Part shown: in pieces, positions 42,426-50,680 of the stretch | Layout of the letters: every line of letters starts with the position of its first letter | How positions within the stretch are numbered: position 1 is the stretch's first letter | Assembly (NCBI RefSeq): GCF_012927325.1 | Contig: NZ_JABBGI010000001.1 | Coordinates: forward strand, 248,001 to 312,000 | DNA from: Chryseobacterium antibioticum | GTDB taxonomy: Bacteria > Bacteroidota > Bacteroidia > Flavobacteriales > Weeksellaceae | Reading direction: 5' to 3' | DNA: 64,000 bases | Translations under genes and position numbers: made by a program | Notes under the pieces: model-generated | Seen by the model: the letters and a program-made list of their open reading frames with translations, nothing else | Databases searched by the model: none | What the model was told of the DNA's origin: nothing

Positions 42426-42467
42426 GGGGAAAATAAACAAGTTTTCACATCATCAGTATTGGATAAC

Positions 42468-42493
42468 ATAAAAGCCTCCGAAATGGAGGCTTT
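42468..42493 (-). terminator. Terminator of the GlmU-like gene
   Basis: Stem AAAGCCTCC/GGAGGCTTT with a 5-base loop, immediately after the stop of 42499-43659 on the minus strand. Confidence 0.85.
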
Positions 42494-42498
42494 CAATA

Positions 42499-43659
42499 TT
42501 AATAGGTATTAAAAATATGTTTCAGTATAGATTTATCTTCGTCTGTTAAAGGTATTTTTCTTCTTGCCATTGCTCTTTCTGCCACTTCATAGGCTTTATC
42601 CAACTTAAATCTTTCATCATCCTTACATCCGCCCCATGAGAAGTTCTCCACAAGGTTGGGTGGAAAACCCGGTTTAAATATATTGGAAGCAACACCTATT
42701 ACCGTTCCGGTATTCAATTGGGTATTGATTGCTGTTTTGGAATGATCTCCCATAATAAGACCGGCAAACTGAAGCCCTGTATCTTCGAAAGCTTTTGTTC
42801 TGTAATTCCATAATTTGACATGGCTGTAATTATTTTTAAGGTTAGAAGAGTTGGTATCTGCCCCGAAATTACACCATTCGCCAATCACAGAGTTTCCGAC
42901 AAAACCTTCGTGACCTTTGCTTGAATACCCAAATATAATGATGTTCTTCACTTCACCTCCCACTTTACAATGAGGGCCTACCGTAGTAGCTCCGTAAATC
43001 TTTGAGCCTAAATTAAACTTAGAGTCTTCTCCTAATGAAATAGGTCCGCGAAGATTGCAACCTTCCATCACCTCAGCATTTTTTCCAATGTAAATCTTGC
43101 CTGTTTTTGTATTAATAGTAGAAAATTCGATCTGAGCTCCTTCTTCAATAAAGAGATCTTTTTTATCACCCAAAAATCCGTTGGTAGAAGACAACTCCTG
43201 AGAGACTCTTCCTTCTGTAAGCAAGGCAAAATCAAAATCGATGGCCAGATGATTATACGTAAATAAGTCTGTAGGTTTTTTAAAAAAGACGAGTTCTTCT
43301 TTGATATCCGTCATCTTTTCGATCTGATTCAAAGAGAAACCTTTCATATTAATTTTGGCAGCGACCAGTTCATCCTCATAAACGAGTGCTTCACCCAGCT
43401 TAAGATCCTTGATCTGCTGAATCACAGTTTCTGTAGGCAGGAAATTAGTAACCAGGAAAAGACTTTCTTTGTCTTCGGGACTTTTAAACTTATTCTGAAG
43501 ATAATTTTCAGTAAAGTAAGAAACTTCGGTATTACCCAGGATCTTTTGCCATCGCTCAGAAAAAGTAAGGATTCCGCATCGCATGGCAGCAACAGGACGG
43601 GTAAAGGTAAGCGGAAGGAAGTCTTCCCAATACTGGGCATCTGAAAATACTAATTGCAT
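42499..43659 (-). CDS. GlmU-like sugar nucleotidyltransferase/left-handed beta-helix protein
   Basis: 386 residues, Bacteroidota GlmU family protein. Start MQLVFSDAQYWEDFLPLTFTRPVAAMRCGIL matches the NTP_transf_4-type N-terminus (about 1-150). The C-terminal part is a left-handed beta-helix of hexapeptide-like turns (G-K-I-Y-I-G-K-N-A-E-V-M-E-G-C-N, Y-G-A-T-T-V-G-P-H-C-K, G-N-S-V-I-G-E-W-C-N-F-G-A-D-T-N-S-S-N-L-K-N-N-Y, about 180-330). Related proteins make UDP-GlcNAc or another NDP-sugar. A G-x-G-T-R-M/L-type nucleotidyltransferase motif is not visible, so catalysis by the N-domain is uncertain. Confidence 0.85.
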   Translation of the reverse strand: MQLVFSDAQYWEDFLPLTFTRPVAAMRCGILTFSERWQKILGNTEVSYFTENYLQNKFKSPEDKESLFLVTNFLPTETVIQQIKDLKLGEALVYEDELVAAKINMKGFSLNQIEKMTDIKEELVFFKKPTDLFTYNHLAIDFDFALLTEGRVSQELSSTNGFLGDKKDLFIEEGAQIEFSTINTKTGKIYIGKNAEVMEGCNLRGPISLGEDSKFNLGSKIYGATTVGPHCKVGGEVKNIIIFGYSSKGHEGFVGNSVIGEWCNFGADTNSSNLKNNYSHVKLWNYRTKAFEDTGLQFAGLIMGDHSKTAINTQLNTGTVIGVASNIFKPGFPPNLVENFSWGGCKDDERFKLDKAYEVAERAMARRKIPLTDEDKSILKHIFNTY

Positions 43660-43760
43660 TGTAATAAAGAAGTTAGAGATTAGAGATTAGAATTTAGAGA
43701 CTGGAAGATGGAGGTCTGGTACTTTACATCCAATATACAGGATCTAATTTCTGTTCAGAA

Positions 43761-43776
43761 CAAAAATACAAAAATA
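43761..43776 (-). promoter_or_regulatory. Two adjacent -7 promoter cores TATTTTTG
   Basis: Two TAnnTTTG matches in tandem on the minus strand, 100-115 bases upstream of the GlmU-like start, with a repeat-containing leader between. Confidence 0.5.
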
Positions 43777-43936
43777 GCTTGAAATAGAGATTAGATGTTA
43801 GAAGTTAGAAGTTAGTTTATAAAAGTCTAAGTAAAAATATCTGTCTTTTGTTTAGAAAGAATACAATTACCATTTATAGCGATAAAGTACAAAATACACC
43901 CAACTACCTTCTAATCTATAACTTATACTAATAAAA

Positions 43937-43965
43937 AAAAGTCTCCCAATACATTGGAAGACTTT
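43937..43965 (-). terminator. rpmE2 terminator
   Basis: Stem AAGTCT-x-CCAA/TTGG-x-AGACTT with a small loop and a T run on the minus strand, 20 bases after the L31 stop. Confidence 0.8.
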
Positions 43966-43985
43966 TATATGTTTGATAACAAAAA

Positions 43986-44237
43986 TTACTTAGAGAATTT
44001 TTTGTATTTGTTCATGAACTTATCAACTCTACCTGCAGTGTCAACTAGTTTCACTTTACCAGTGTAGAAAGGGTGAGAAGTTGAAGAGATTTCCATTTTG
44101 ATCAATGGGTATTCTTGTCCTTCAAATTCGATGCTATCTTTTGTTTCTGCAGTAGACTTACAAAGAAACACGTCGTCGTTACTCATATCTTTGAAAACAA
44201 CAAGTCTATAATTTTCTGGGTGGATTCCTTTTTTCAT
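43986..44237 (-). CDS. rpmE2: 50S ribosomal protein L31 type B
   Basis: 83 residues. L31 features: [46 protein letters not shown]. It lacks the CxxC zinc pair of the C+ form, so it is the B-type (C-), the usual form in Flavobacteriia. L31 bridges the subunits. Single gene with promoter at 44308 and its own terminator. Confidence 0.95.
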   Translation of the reverse strand: MKKGIHPENYRLVVFKDMSNDDVFLCKSTAETKDSIEFEGQEYPLIKMEISSTSHPFYTGKVKLVDTAGRVDKFMNKYKKFSK

Positions 44238-44307
44238 AATACAATTTTTAAAAAATTAAAGTTTGCTTTCGAAATAGTAATGGTATTTCTCTGCTAATTT
44301 TAGGCTG

Positions 44308-44315
44308 CAAAAATA
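44308..44315 (-). promoter_or_regulatory. -7 promoter core TATTTTTG of rpmE2
   Basis: Minus-strand TAnnTTTG match followed by CA, about 70 bases upstream of the L31 start. Confidence 0.6.
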
Positions 44316-44387
44316 CAACATTTTTTTTAAATATCCAAATACTGAATCCAATTTTTTTTATTGATAAGAAATTCAAAGTATTTTCGT

Positions 44388-44395
44388 TAAATTTG
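44388..44395 (+). promoter_or_regulatory. -7 promoter core TAAATTTG
   Basis: TAnnTTTG match 25 bases before the ATG at 44421. Confidence 0.65.
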
Positions 44396-44420
44396 GAATC
44401 TATATTAAACTTTAATTTCG

Positions 44421-45830
44421 ATGAAATTCAAACTATTACTGGCTTTTTCTTTCTGGATGCTTCTTGTGGCAGTATCATGTAATAAAGACGATATTACTTT
44501 TGATGCACCTTCGCAGCAGTTAAGTTTTTCAAGAGACACGGTATTCTGTGACACCGTTTATCATCAGGTACGTTCTGAAACGTATGTTGTAAAAGTATAT
44601 AATAATGAAGACAAAGATGTTTTGATTCCCAGGATCAATCTTGAAAAGGGAAGCGCATCATTATATAGGATCAATGTAGACGGAAAACCGGGATACGATT
44701 TCAAAGATGTGCCTTTGAGAAAGAAAGACAGCATGTATATTTTTGTTGAAATCGCACCTGAAGCTACCGGTCCGCAGGCTATCGCCGAAGATAAGATTCT
44801 TTTCAACAGCGGTGCAGGACAACAACACGTGACTTTATTTTCAGTCGTTCAGGATGCGGAATTCTTCATCCAGACTCCTACCAATCCTAATTTGATCACC
44901 ACCCATACCACGTGGAACAAAAACAAAGCTAAGATCATTTATGGAGACCTTACGATCAATCCTAATATAACACTGGATATTCAGCCGGGGACTAAAGTAT
45001 ATTTCCATACCAACAGCGGGATGAAAGTCTCAACAGGCGCTACATTAAATATCAATGGAGCCTTGAACGATGAAGTCATTCTCCGCGGAGACCGAAATGA
45101 CCTGGATCACGATACACTTCCTAAAAACTGGAACTCTATCCGTATGGAAGCGAATTCTAATCTTAATATGAATTTTGCCAGACTTTTCGGAGGAACGAGA
45201 GGACTGGATATGAAACAGAATACAGCAAATATCAGCAATTCATTTATCCATACTTTCTTTGAGTATGGTATTTATGCTGTAGGCTCCACAGTTACTGCTA
45301 CGAACCTGGTAATGAATAACTGTGGCGAATCATGTATTGGGATCTTCAGAGGAGGAAACCACAGCTACACCCATGCTACCATTGCCAATTATTCCAAAAC
45401 AATGGGATCATTCAACAGAAACGGAATTACCGCAGCCAATGAATGGAAGAATGCTGCCGGAACCACAGAACAGGGAGCTCTTCAGCGCCTTGATATAAAG
45501 AATAGTATTGTTTATTCTGACAGGGACAACTCTGTTAATTTTGAACAGACTCCGGGACAGCAGTTTGAATTCCTGATCCAGAACTCGCTCATCAAATACT
45601 CAGGGGTACCTGAAGCTGGTTTCCCTTTTGATAATAATGTAAGGGTAATACAGAGTATCAAGAACGAAGATCCGCAATTCCTTAACTATTTTGCAGCGAA
45701 GATGAATTTAAGAGTAAAAACCACATCTCCCGCAAGAGGAAAAGGAAATCTAACCGTTGCAGGAACTGTACCTCTTGATATCGTGAATGTGTCGAGAACC
45801 ACTAACCCTACTCTTGGAGCTTATCAATAA
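44421..45830 (+). CDS. Lipoprotein with right-handed beta-helix-like repeats
   Basis: 469 residues. Signal ends V-A-V-S-C (lipobox, Cys about 20). The N-terminal part (20-155) is beta-rich (QQLSFSRDTVFCDTVYHQV ... FVEIAPEATGPQ, a DUF/Ig-like layer). From about 170 the sequence is beta-helix-like: Y-G-D-L-T-I-N-P-N-I-T-L-D-I-Q-P-G-T-K-V-Y-F, S-T-G-A-T-L-N-I-N-G, F-A-R-L-F-G-G-T-R-G-L-D-M-K, ending G-A-Y-Q. Such proteins are often polysaccharide-related or adhesins. It overlaps the start of the MazG-like gene by one base (TAATG), so the two are coupled. Ligand unknown. Confidence 0.75.
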   Translation: MKFKLLLAFSFWMLLVAVSCNKDDITFDAPSQQLSFSRDTVFCDTVYHQVRSETYVVKVYNNEDKDVLIPRINLEKGSASLYRINVDGKPGYDFKDVPLRKKDSMYIFVEIAPEATGPQAIAEDKILFNSGAGQQHVTLFSVVQDAEFFIQTPTNPNLITTHTTWNKNKAKIIYGDLTINPNITLDIQPGTKVYFHTNSGMKVSTGATLNINGALNDEVILRGDRNDLDHDTLPKNWNSIRMEANSNLNMNFARLFGGTRGLDMKQNTANISNSFIHTFFEYGIYAVGSTVTATNLVMNNCGESCIGIFRGGNHSYTHATIANYSKTMGSFNRNGITAANEWKNAAGTTEQGALQRLDIKNSIVYSDRDNSVNFEQTPGQQFEFLIQNSLIKYSGVPEAGFPFDNNVRVIQSIKNEDPQFLNYFAAKMNLRVKTTSPARGKGNLTVAGTVPLDIVNVSRTTNPTLGAYQ

Positions 45831-46156
45831 TGGAAATCACACAACTGCAGCAGCAAGTCGACGAATGGATCAAAACCATCGGCGTCCGCTATTTCAATGA
45901 ACTGACCAATATGGCCATGCTGACCGAAGAGGTCGGCGAAGTAGCCAGAATCATAGCCAGAAGATATGGCGAGCAGAGCGAAAAAGAAAGTGATAAAAGC
46001 AAGGATCTTGGGGAAGAACTGGCAGATGTACTGTTTGTCACTTTATGCTTAGCCAACCAGACGGGAGTGAATCTCCAGGAAGCTTTCGACAAAAAAATGA
46101 AGATCAAAACTGACCGAGATAAAGACCGGCATCAGAATAACGAAAAGTTAAAATAG
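45830..46156 (+). CDS. MazG-like nucleotide pyrophosphohydrolase
   Basis: 108 residues. Metal-binding helix pairs of the MazG family: M-L-T-E-E-V-G-E-V-A-R-I-I-A-R-R (E-E-x-x-E, about 30-45) and D-L-G-E-E-L-A-D-V-L-F-V-T (E-x-x-D, about 58-70). It probably hydrolyses a nucleoside triphosphate to the monophosphate and PPi, cleaning up non-canonical nucleotides. It is coupled by one base to the lipoprotein gene upstream; the functional link is unclear. Confidence 0.92.
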   Translation: MEITQLQQQVDEWIKTIGVRYFNELTNMAMLTEEVGEVARIIARRYGEQSEKESDKSKDLGEELADVLFVTLCLANQTGVNLQEAFDKKMKIKTDRDKDRHQNNEKLK

Positions 46157-46248
46157 AAATAGATTTCAGATATAAGACACCAGATATCAGACTTTAAACA
46201 ATCTGATCTCTGATCTCTGTCATCTGATGTCTCTAATTTGAAGAAATA

Positions 46249-47472
46249 ATGAAGTTAGAAAAATCAAAATTATCAGCAGATAAAACAGTTCAAATCAGCG
46301 GTTCGAAAAGTATTTCGAATCGTTTGTTGATTTTGGAAAGTTTATTTAAAAACATACAGATCGGGAATTTATCCAATTCCCAGGATACACAGCTGCTGAA
46401 AAAGGCACTGTCTGAAAATACCGAAACCGTAGACATCCACCACGCAGGAACAGCGATGCGTTTCCTTACCTCCTATTACTCCATTTTTGAAGGAAAGACG
46501 ACCGTTCTTACCGGATCTAAAAGAATGAAGGAAAGACCGATCAAAAACCTGGTAAGTGCATTAAAAGATCTGGGTGTTGAGATTGAGTATTTAGAAAATG
46601 AAGGTTTTCCGCCTTTAAAAATTACAGGAAAGAAGATCACCCAAAAGCAAGTGAACGTTCCGGCTAATATATCAAGCCAATTCATTACTTCTCTCCTTCT
46701 TATTGCGGGTAAACTGGAAAACGGACTGGAAATTAATCTGGTTGGTGAAGTTACTTCAAGATCATATATAGAAATGACGCTGGATATTCTGACCAGATTC
46801 GGAATTAAAAACAGTTTTGAAGGAAATACTATTAAAGTGGAACCTTTTCTTGTAAATGATGAAGTGTCAACAGTGAGCTATGAGGTAGAAAGTGACTGGA
46901 GTTCGGCTTCATACTTCTACTCTATCTGTGCGCTGGGAAGAGAAACCATCCATCTGAAAAGCTTTTATAAGGAGTCTACTCAGGGAGATTCTGCGATTGC
47001 TAAGATCTATGAAGACTTTTTCGGTATTAAAACGACATTCACAGAAGAAGAACATAAACTCACCTTACAACCGGACCCTGATTTTTCTTTCCCGGAAAAA
47101 ATCATCCTGGATATGAACAACTGTCCTGATATTGCCCAAACATTGTGCGTAACAGCTGCAGCATTAAAAATTCCGTTTGAAATTTCCGGACTGGGAACTT
47201 TAAGAGTAAAGGAAACCGACAGACTTCAGGCTCTATATAATGAACTGAAAAAACTGGGAACTGATACGGAGATCACAGACCTTACGATCAAGTCCGTAAG
47301 TTTTGGAGAACCGGAAGAGAATATTTCTATCAGAACCTACCAGGATCATAGAATGGCCATGAGTTTTGCACCGTTCTGCCTTATTAAGGAACTCAATATT
47401 GAAGAGGAAGATGTAGTGGAGAAATCCTATCCGATGTTTTGGAAAGATCTTGATGACGTTATGATTCGTTGA
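46249..47472 (+). CDS. aroA: 3-phosphoshikimate 1-carboxyvinyltransferase (EPSP synthase)
   Basis: 407 residues, slightly shorter than the usual 425. Motifs: G-S-K-S-I-S-N-R-L-L (about 18-27), A-G-T-A-M-R-F-L-T (about 68-76), K-R-M-K-E-R-P-I, D-W-S-S-A-S-Y-F-Y, V-K-E-T-D-R-L-Q-A-L (about 317-326), D-H-R-M-A-M-S-F-A (about 370-378). It transfers enolpyruvate from PEP to shikimate-3-phosphate, step six of the chorismate pathway. The usual G-T-A-M-R-P Pro (Pro101 in the E. coli enzyme) is F here. Substitutions at that site alter glyphosate sensitivity; sensitivity here is not predicted. Gap of 92 bases before it contains a degenerate repeat tract. Confidence 0.96.
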   Translation: MKLEKSKLSADKTVQISGSKSISNRLLILESLFKNIQIGNLSNSQDTQLLKKALSENTETVDIHHAGTAMRFLTSYYSIFEGKTTVLTGSKRMKERPIKNLVSALKDLGVEIEYLENEGFPPLKITGKKITQKQVNVPANISSQFITSLLLIAGKLENGLEINLVGEVTSRSYIEMTLDILTRFGIKNSFEGNTIKVEPFLVNDEVSTVSYEVESDWSSASYFYSICALGRETIHLKSFYKESTQGDSAIAKIYEDFFGIKTTFTEEEHKLTLQPDPDFSFPEKIILDMNNCPDIAQTLCVTAAALKIPFEISGLGTLRVKETDRLQALYNELKKLGTDTEITDLTIKSVSFGEPEENISIRTYQDHRMAMSFAPFCLIKELNIEEEDVVEKSYPMFWKDLDDVMIR

Positions 47473-47524
47473 TTGTACGATTTGTTGATAAGATAATGTA
47501 GTAATTTGAAAATATACCGCTCTT

Positions 47525-48010
47525 ATGAGAAATTCTCTTCTGTTTTTTGCTTTGATGATCCCGCTGGCTTTTTCGGCACAATATCTTTTACCCAATGAGG
47601 AAACTATTTTTTCGTTTAATACAAAAAACGGTAAGACAATGTTTTTGGTGAAAGATAAAAAGAATGCTTATATTCAATATAGATTTGGAAGCAAAGACCA
47701 TGTAGAAATGGAGTTTCCCGCTTCGAGAACAAAGGAAAGCTGGAAGCAGTTTACCTACAATTCTTACCACAGAGGAGGCGGCAAGCAGAATGCAGGTATG
47801 GATCTCAACTATTTGTCATTTTCAAATAATAACTATAAATATCAATTGTTCAGAACCTATTATGCAGAAGATGAATCGTTGTCTACAGGCATCACAGTAA
47901 CTGACAGTAAAGGAAAAGAAACTGATATTAAAGGAATTTATAAATCCATCAAAGGCTGCATGTGCAATCTGGAAGACACAGAAGTAAATAAAGAGGATTT
48001 TGGATTATAA
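47525..48010 (+). CDS. Hypothetical secreted protein
   Basis: 161 residues. Signal peptide about 1-18 (PLAFSAQ). Mature part: N-E-E-T-I-F-S-F-N-T-K-N-G-K-T-M-F-L-V-K-D-K-K-N-A-Y-I-Q-Y-R-F-G, H-V-E-M-E-F-P, S-W-K-Q-F-T-Y-N-S-Y-H-R-G-G-G, Y-L-S-F-S-N-N-N-Y-K-Y-Q-L-F, and C-M-C-N-L-E-D-T near the end. It looks like one compact beta-sandwich domain. The family was not recognised. It is likely in an operon with 48026, 15 bases downstream. Confidence 0.7.
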   Translation: MRNSLLFFALMIPLAFSAQYLLPNEETIFSFNTKNGKTMFLVKDKKNAYIQYRFGSKDHVEMEFPASRTKESWKQFTYNSYHRGGGKQNAGMDLNYLSFSNNNYKYQLFRTYYAEDESLSTGITVTDSKGKETDIKGIYKSIKGCMCNLEDTEVNKEDFGL

Positions 48011-48025
48011 TTTTAAAATACTCCA

Positions 48026-48697
48026 GTGAAAAAGCTTTTTTCTCTTACCGTCTCACTGTTAATCGTGGGATTACAGGCTCAAAGCCTGAAAGATTTCTCT
48101 GTTCCGAAAGGTTATCAAAAAATAGCTGAAGCCCAAGGAGATCTGGACAAAGACGGAAAAGATGAAACAGTAATCATCTTCAATACGGATAAAAAAAACA
48201 ACCTGGATGATCGTGATGATTTCCTCAGATCATTTTTTATCTTAAAAAATATAGACGGAAAACTGAAAATATGGAAGGAGAACAACACCGTTCTTTTTTC
48301 CAGCGGAATGGGGTTTTATCCGGAAGATAATGCTCCTCCTGAAATATCTATTAAAAACAACAGTCTTTCCATCACGCAAATATTCAATACCAATTCGAGG
48401 CACACACAGACTTACAAACATACGTTCCGTTTTCAGAATGGAGATTTTTACCTTATCGGTTCCCATGACAGATTTGAAGACACCTGCGATTTTAATTATC
48501 TGAACGAGATCAATTTCTCAACTGGAAAAGTAATTGTTGATGAAGAACACTCTTCCTGTGAGGAGGAAAGAGTTATCCCCAAAGATATTCATAAAGAATT
48601 GACCTATCCGTTTAAGACTTTAATCAGAATGAACAATTTCACAATTGGGGAAAACAAATTTAAAATCCCCGGTTTAAAAAAAGAAATTTACTACTGA
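48026..48697 (+). CDS. Hypothetical secreted protein with FG-GAP-like start
   Basis: 223 residues from a GTG start at 48026; no in-frame ATG gives the signal peptide (VKKLFSLTVSLLIVGLQAQ). The segment A-Q-G-D-L-D-K-D-G-K-D-E-T-V-I-I-F-N resembles the D-x-D-x-D-G calcium-binding turn of FG-GAP/VCBS repeats. The body is beta-rich (G-S-H-D-R-F-E-D-T-C-D-F-N-Y-L). Two Cys are far apart. Probably cotranscribed with 47525-48010 and followed by the strong terminator at 48711. Confidence 0.65.
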   Translation: MKKLFSLTVSLLIVGLQAQSLKDFSVPKGYQKIAEAQGDLDKDGKDETVIIFNTDKKNNLDDRDDFLRSFFILKNIDGKLKIWKENNTVLFSSGMGFYPEDNAPPEISIKNNSLSITQIFNTNSRHTQTYKHTFRFQNGDFYLIGSHDRFEDTCDFNYLNEINFSTGKVIVDEEHSSCEEERVIPKDIHKELTYPFKTLIRMNNFTIGENKFKIPGLKKEIYY

Positions 48698-48710
48698 TTA
48701 TCAATAACAT

Positions 48711-48748
48711 AAATGAGCAGAATAAAAATCCTGCTCATTTCTTTTTTA
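48711..48748 (+). terminator. Rho-independent terminator
   Basis: Stem AAATGAGCAG/CTGCTCATTT with a 10-base loop and a T run. Confidence 0.9.
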
Positions 48749-48750
48749 CG

Positions 48751-48783
48751 TTGTCTACACACTTATCCACAGAGTTATCCACA
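48751..48783. other. Cluster of three DnaA-box-like 9-mers
   Basis: TTGTCTACA (48751), TTATCCACA (48763) and TTATCCACA (48775), spaced exactly 12 bases start to start. The latter two are perfect consensus DnaA boxes. The cluster is in a 103-base convergent intergenic gap between a terminator and the end of 48801-50633. Such direct, phased boxes are characteristic of DnaA-binding regions, either an origin or a DnaA titration site. See finding. Confidence 0.55.
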
Positions 48784-48800
48784 ATTTGTGAACGCCCTTT

Positions 48801-50633
48801 TTACTTGCGGATTTCATAGGCTTCCAATATCTTACTGAAGATTTCAGTATTTTCAAACAGCCCGGTGAATTCCTGAGAATTGGGTCCGTAAGCAAATACA
48901 CTGGATGGAATTGAGGTATGATCATTGGTACTAAAATTCCCAAACACCCAACCCTCCTTAAGGCTTCCATCCAAAAGTGTCAAGCCTCCGGTTTCGTGAT
49001 CTCCTACTACAACTACCAGCGTTTCTTTATTTTCATCCGCAAACTTCATCGCTTTTCCTACTACATGATCGAAATCCAGTAATTCGGTCACCAGCTGCTC
49101 CAGATTATTGCTGTGCCCACCTCCATCGGTCTGGGAAGCTTCCACCATCATAAAGAAGCCTTTTTTATTTTCCTTTACATCATTTAAGGTAAGATCAAAA
49201 GCATCAGCCAGCCAGTTTCCTCTTCCGTTGGTTATGCTCTGTGAAGCCAAAGGATCGATCACCAATGTACGGCTGTTTATCTTCCTGACCGATTTCAGAT
49301 CCTGATAAAAATCGATTTGAGCATCTTTGATCTTCTGCACATTCTCCCGGCTCAATCCGCTCGTAGGTCCTCCAATTAAAATCTTAGTTTTAGAACTCAC
49401 AAAATCCTTCAGGATAGGTTCCGAACTGTTCCTGTTGTCCGAATGCGCATAGAAATCTGCCGGCGTTGCATCGGTAACATCTCCTGTGGAAATTAATCCT
49501 GAAACCATTCCTTTAGCCGCAATAATATCCGGAATCTGAGCCAGAGCTTTTCCCTGATCATCAACTCCTACAAATGTATTTTTGGTTTTGACTCCTGTAG
49601 CAAATGCCGTTGATCCAGGTGCGGAATCTGTAATGTAAGCATTGGAAGAATTGGTTTTGGATAGCCCGGTGGATTTCATATTAAAAACATTCAACTTTCC
49701 TTTGTTGGCTGTAAAAGCAGCATAATATTGAGGAAGGGAAGTCCCGTCCGGAATCAGGAGAATAACATTTTTAACCTTCTTACTGGTTTGGTCTGTTTTG
49801 TATGTTGGTTTGTACACTTCATACTCCTTTGTACTCTTATAAAAATTTTTAGGAATGGTATTGATGAACTTTTTAAGATCAGGAATATGATCCGTATTGA
49901 TATAATCCACACCAAGATCCATTAAATTCACCCAGGCGTTGGTAAAATCAGGAGCCCCGTAAAATCGGATCGCCCTGTGTTGGGCATGCGCTTTTTCTAC
50001 AGCTCTTCTGATCTTTTCCGTTTCTTCGTCTCTTGGAATCCCTTTTCCGTTCCATTTGACCAGCTCCTGAAAATCTGCACTGAATATTCCAACCCTTTTA
50101 AGTTGATCTTCGGTATAATTTGTATCAAGATCCCCGTCAAAAAAGAGATAATTGGGATAGTTCTTAAAATCACCCGGCTGAGGTCGTCCTCCGGTGATCA
50201 CAATTTTAACGCCCGGACAGCTCGTAATTTCAGGATATTTCCTCAAAGCGCTCACCAAAGCACTCAGAGACGTTTTATAATCCTGTTTAATGTCAATGAG
50301 CAGCTGTAGTTTTTTATTAGCATCAGAATAAATATTTCCTTTATTGAGTTTAATCTGCTTCGAAATCGGATCAAGATAGAGACTTTCAAGTGTTCGGTTT
50401 GGTAGCAGTTCTTTTTCGGTATGTGCCACCCACAATTTCCCTTTTACCAGGAAAACATCTGCTTCAATGGAACCAAATTTGGCATAATAGGCCTGCCAGA
50501 AAGGTATTTCTTGTTGATAATCATTATGGGAATGGGCATTACCTACAGTATATTTCAGATAATTTTGAGCCTGGCTTTGGACAAACAGACCAAAAGCTAA
50601 TACAGCTGCTATTTTTTTTGATAATTTCATCAT
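48801..50633 (-). CDS. Phosphodiesterase-alkaline phosphatase fusion protein
   Basis: 610 residues. Signal peptide (about 1-22, VQSQAQ). The N-terminal domain (about 25-255) resembles PI-PLC/GDPD-like phosphodiesterases: G-N-A-H-S-H-N-D-Y, S-I-E-A-D-V-F-L-V, W-V-A-H-T, I-N-T-D-H-I-P. The C-terminal domain (about 285-610) is an alkaline phosphatase: P-D-G-T-S-L, I-T-D-S-A-P-G-S-T-A (nucleophile Ser, about 337), E-A-S-Q-T-D-G-G-G-H-S-N-N and V-V-G-D-H-E-T-G-G metal motifs, ending F-A-Y-G-P-N-S-Q-E-F-T-G. Together they could split glycerophosphodiesters and release free phosphate. Likely periplasmic or surface. It stands alone, promoter at 50681. Confidence 0.88.
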   Translation of the reverse strand: MMKLSKKIAAVLAFGLFVQSQAQNYLKYTVGNAHSHNDYQQEIPFWQAYYAKFGSIEADVFLVKGKLWVAHTEKELLPNRTLESLYLDPISKQIKLNKGNIYSDANKKLQLLIDIKQDYKTSLSALVSALRKYPEITSCPGVKIVITGGRPQPGDFKNYPNYLFFDGDLDTNYTEDQLKRVGIFSADFQELVKWNGKGIPRDEETEKIRRAVEKAHAQHRAIRFYGAPDFTNAWVNLMDLGVDYINTDHIPDLKKFINTIPKNFYKSTKEYEVYKPTYKTDQTSKKVKNVILLIPDGTSLPQYYAAFTANKGKLNVFNMKSTGLSKTNSSNAYITDSAPGSTAFATGVKTKNTFVGVDDQGKALAQIPDIIAAKGMVSGLISTGDVTDATPADFYAHSDNRNSSEPILKDFVSSKTKILIGGPTSGLSRENVQKIKDAQIDFYQDLKSVRKINSRTLVIDPLASQSITNGRGNWLADAFDLTLNDVKENKKGFFMMVEASQTDGGGHSNNLEQLVTELLDFDHVVGKAMKFADENKETLVVVVGDHETGGLTLLDGSLKEGWVFGNFSTNDHTSIPSSVFAYGPNSQEFTGLFENTEIFSKILEAYEIRK

Positions 50634-50680
50634 ACGACTTAAATCCGGATCTTATATTTACAATTCTATTTTTCGGCAGA

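Larger units (their letters stand above)
42058..42498. other. Intergenic region with REP-like inverted repeat
   Basis: The 441 bases upstream of the sigma gene hold no supported reading frame. They contain a perfect 12-bp inverted repeat CAGATAACACAG (42343-42354) / CTGTGTTATCTG (42414-42425) 59 bases apart, with CCACGGATTTCA next to the left copy, and the terminator at 42468-42493. The promoter of the sigma operon must lie here, but no -7 core is visible. Confidence 0.5.
43660..43985. repeat. Degenerate AT-rich repeat tracts between the GlmU-like gene and rpmE2
   Basis: This 326-base gap has no gene. Clusters at about 43674-43703 (TTAGAGATTAGAGATTAGAA-like) and 43788-43815 (TAGAGATTAGATGTTAGAAG-like) repeat a TTAGAGA/TTAGAAG unit. 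Similar tracts occur at about 46157-46233 and 16080-16140 (GAAATCTGAAACC-like). The gap also holds the promoter of the GlmU-like gene and the rpmE2 terminator. Confidence 0.6.
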
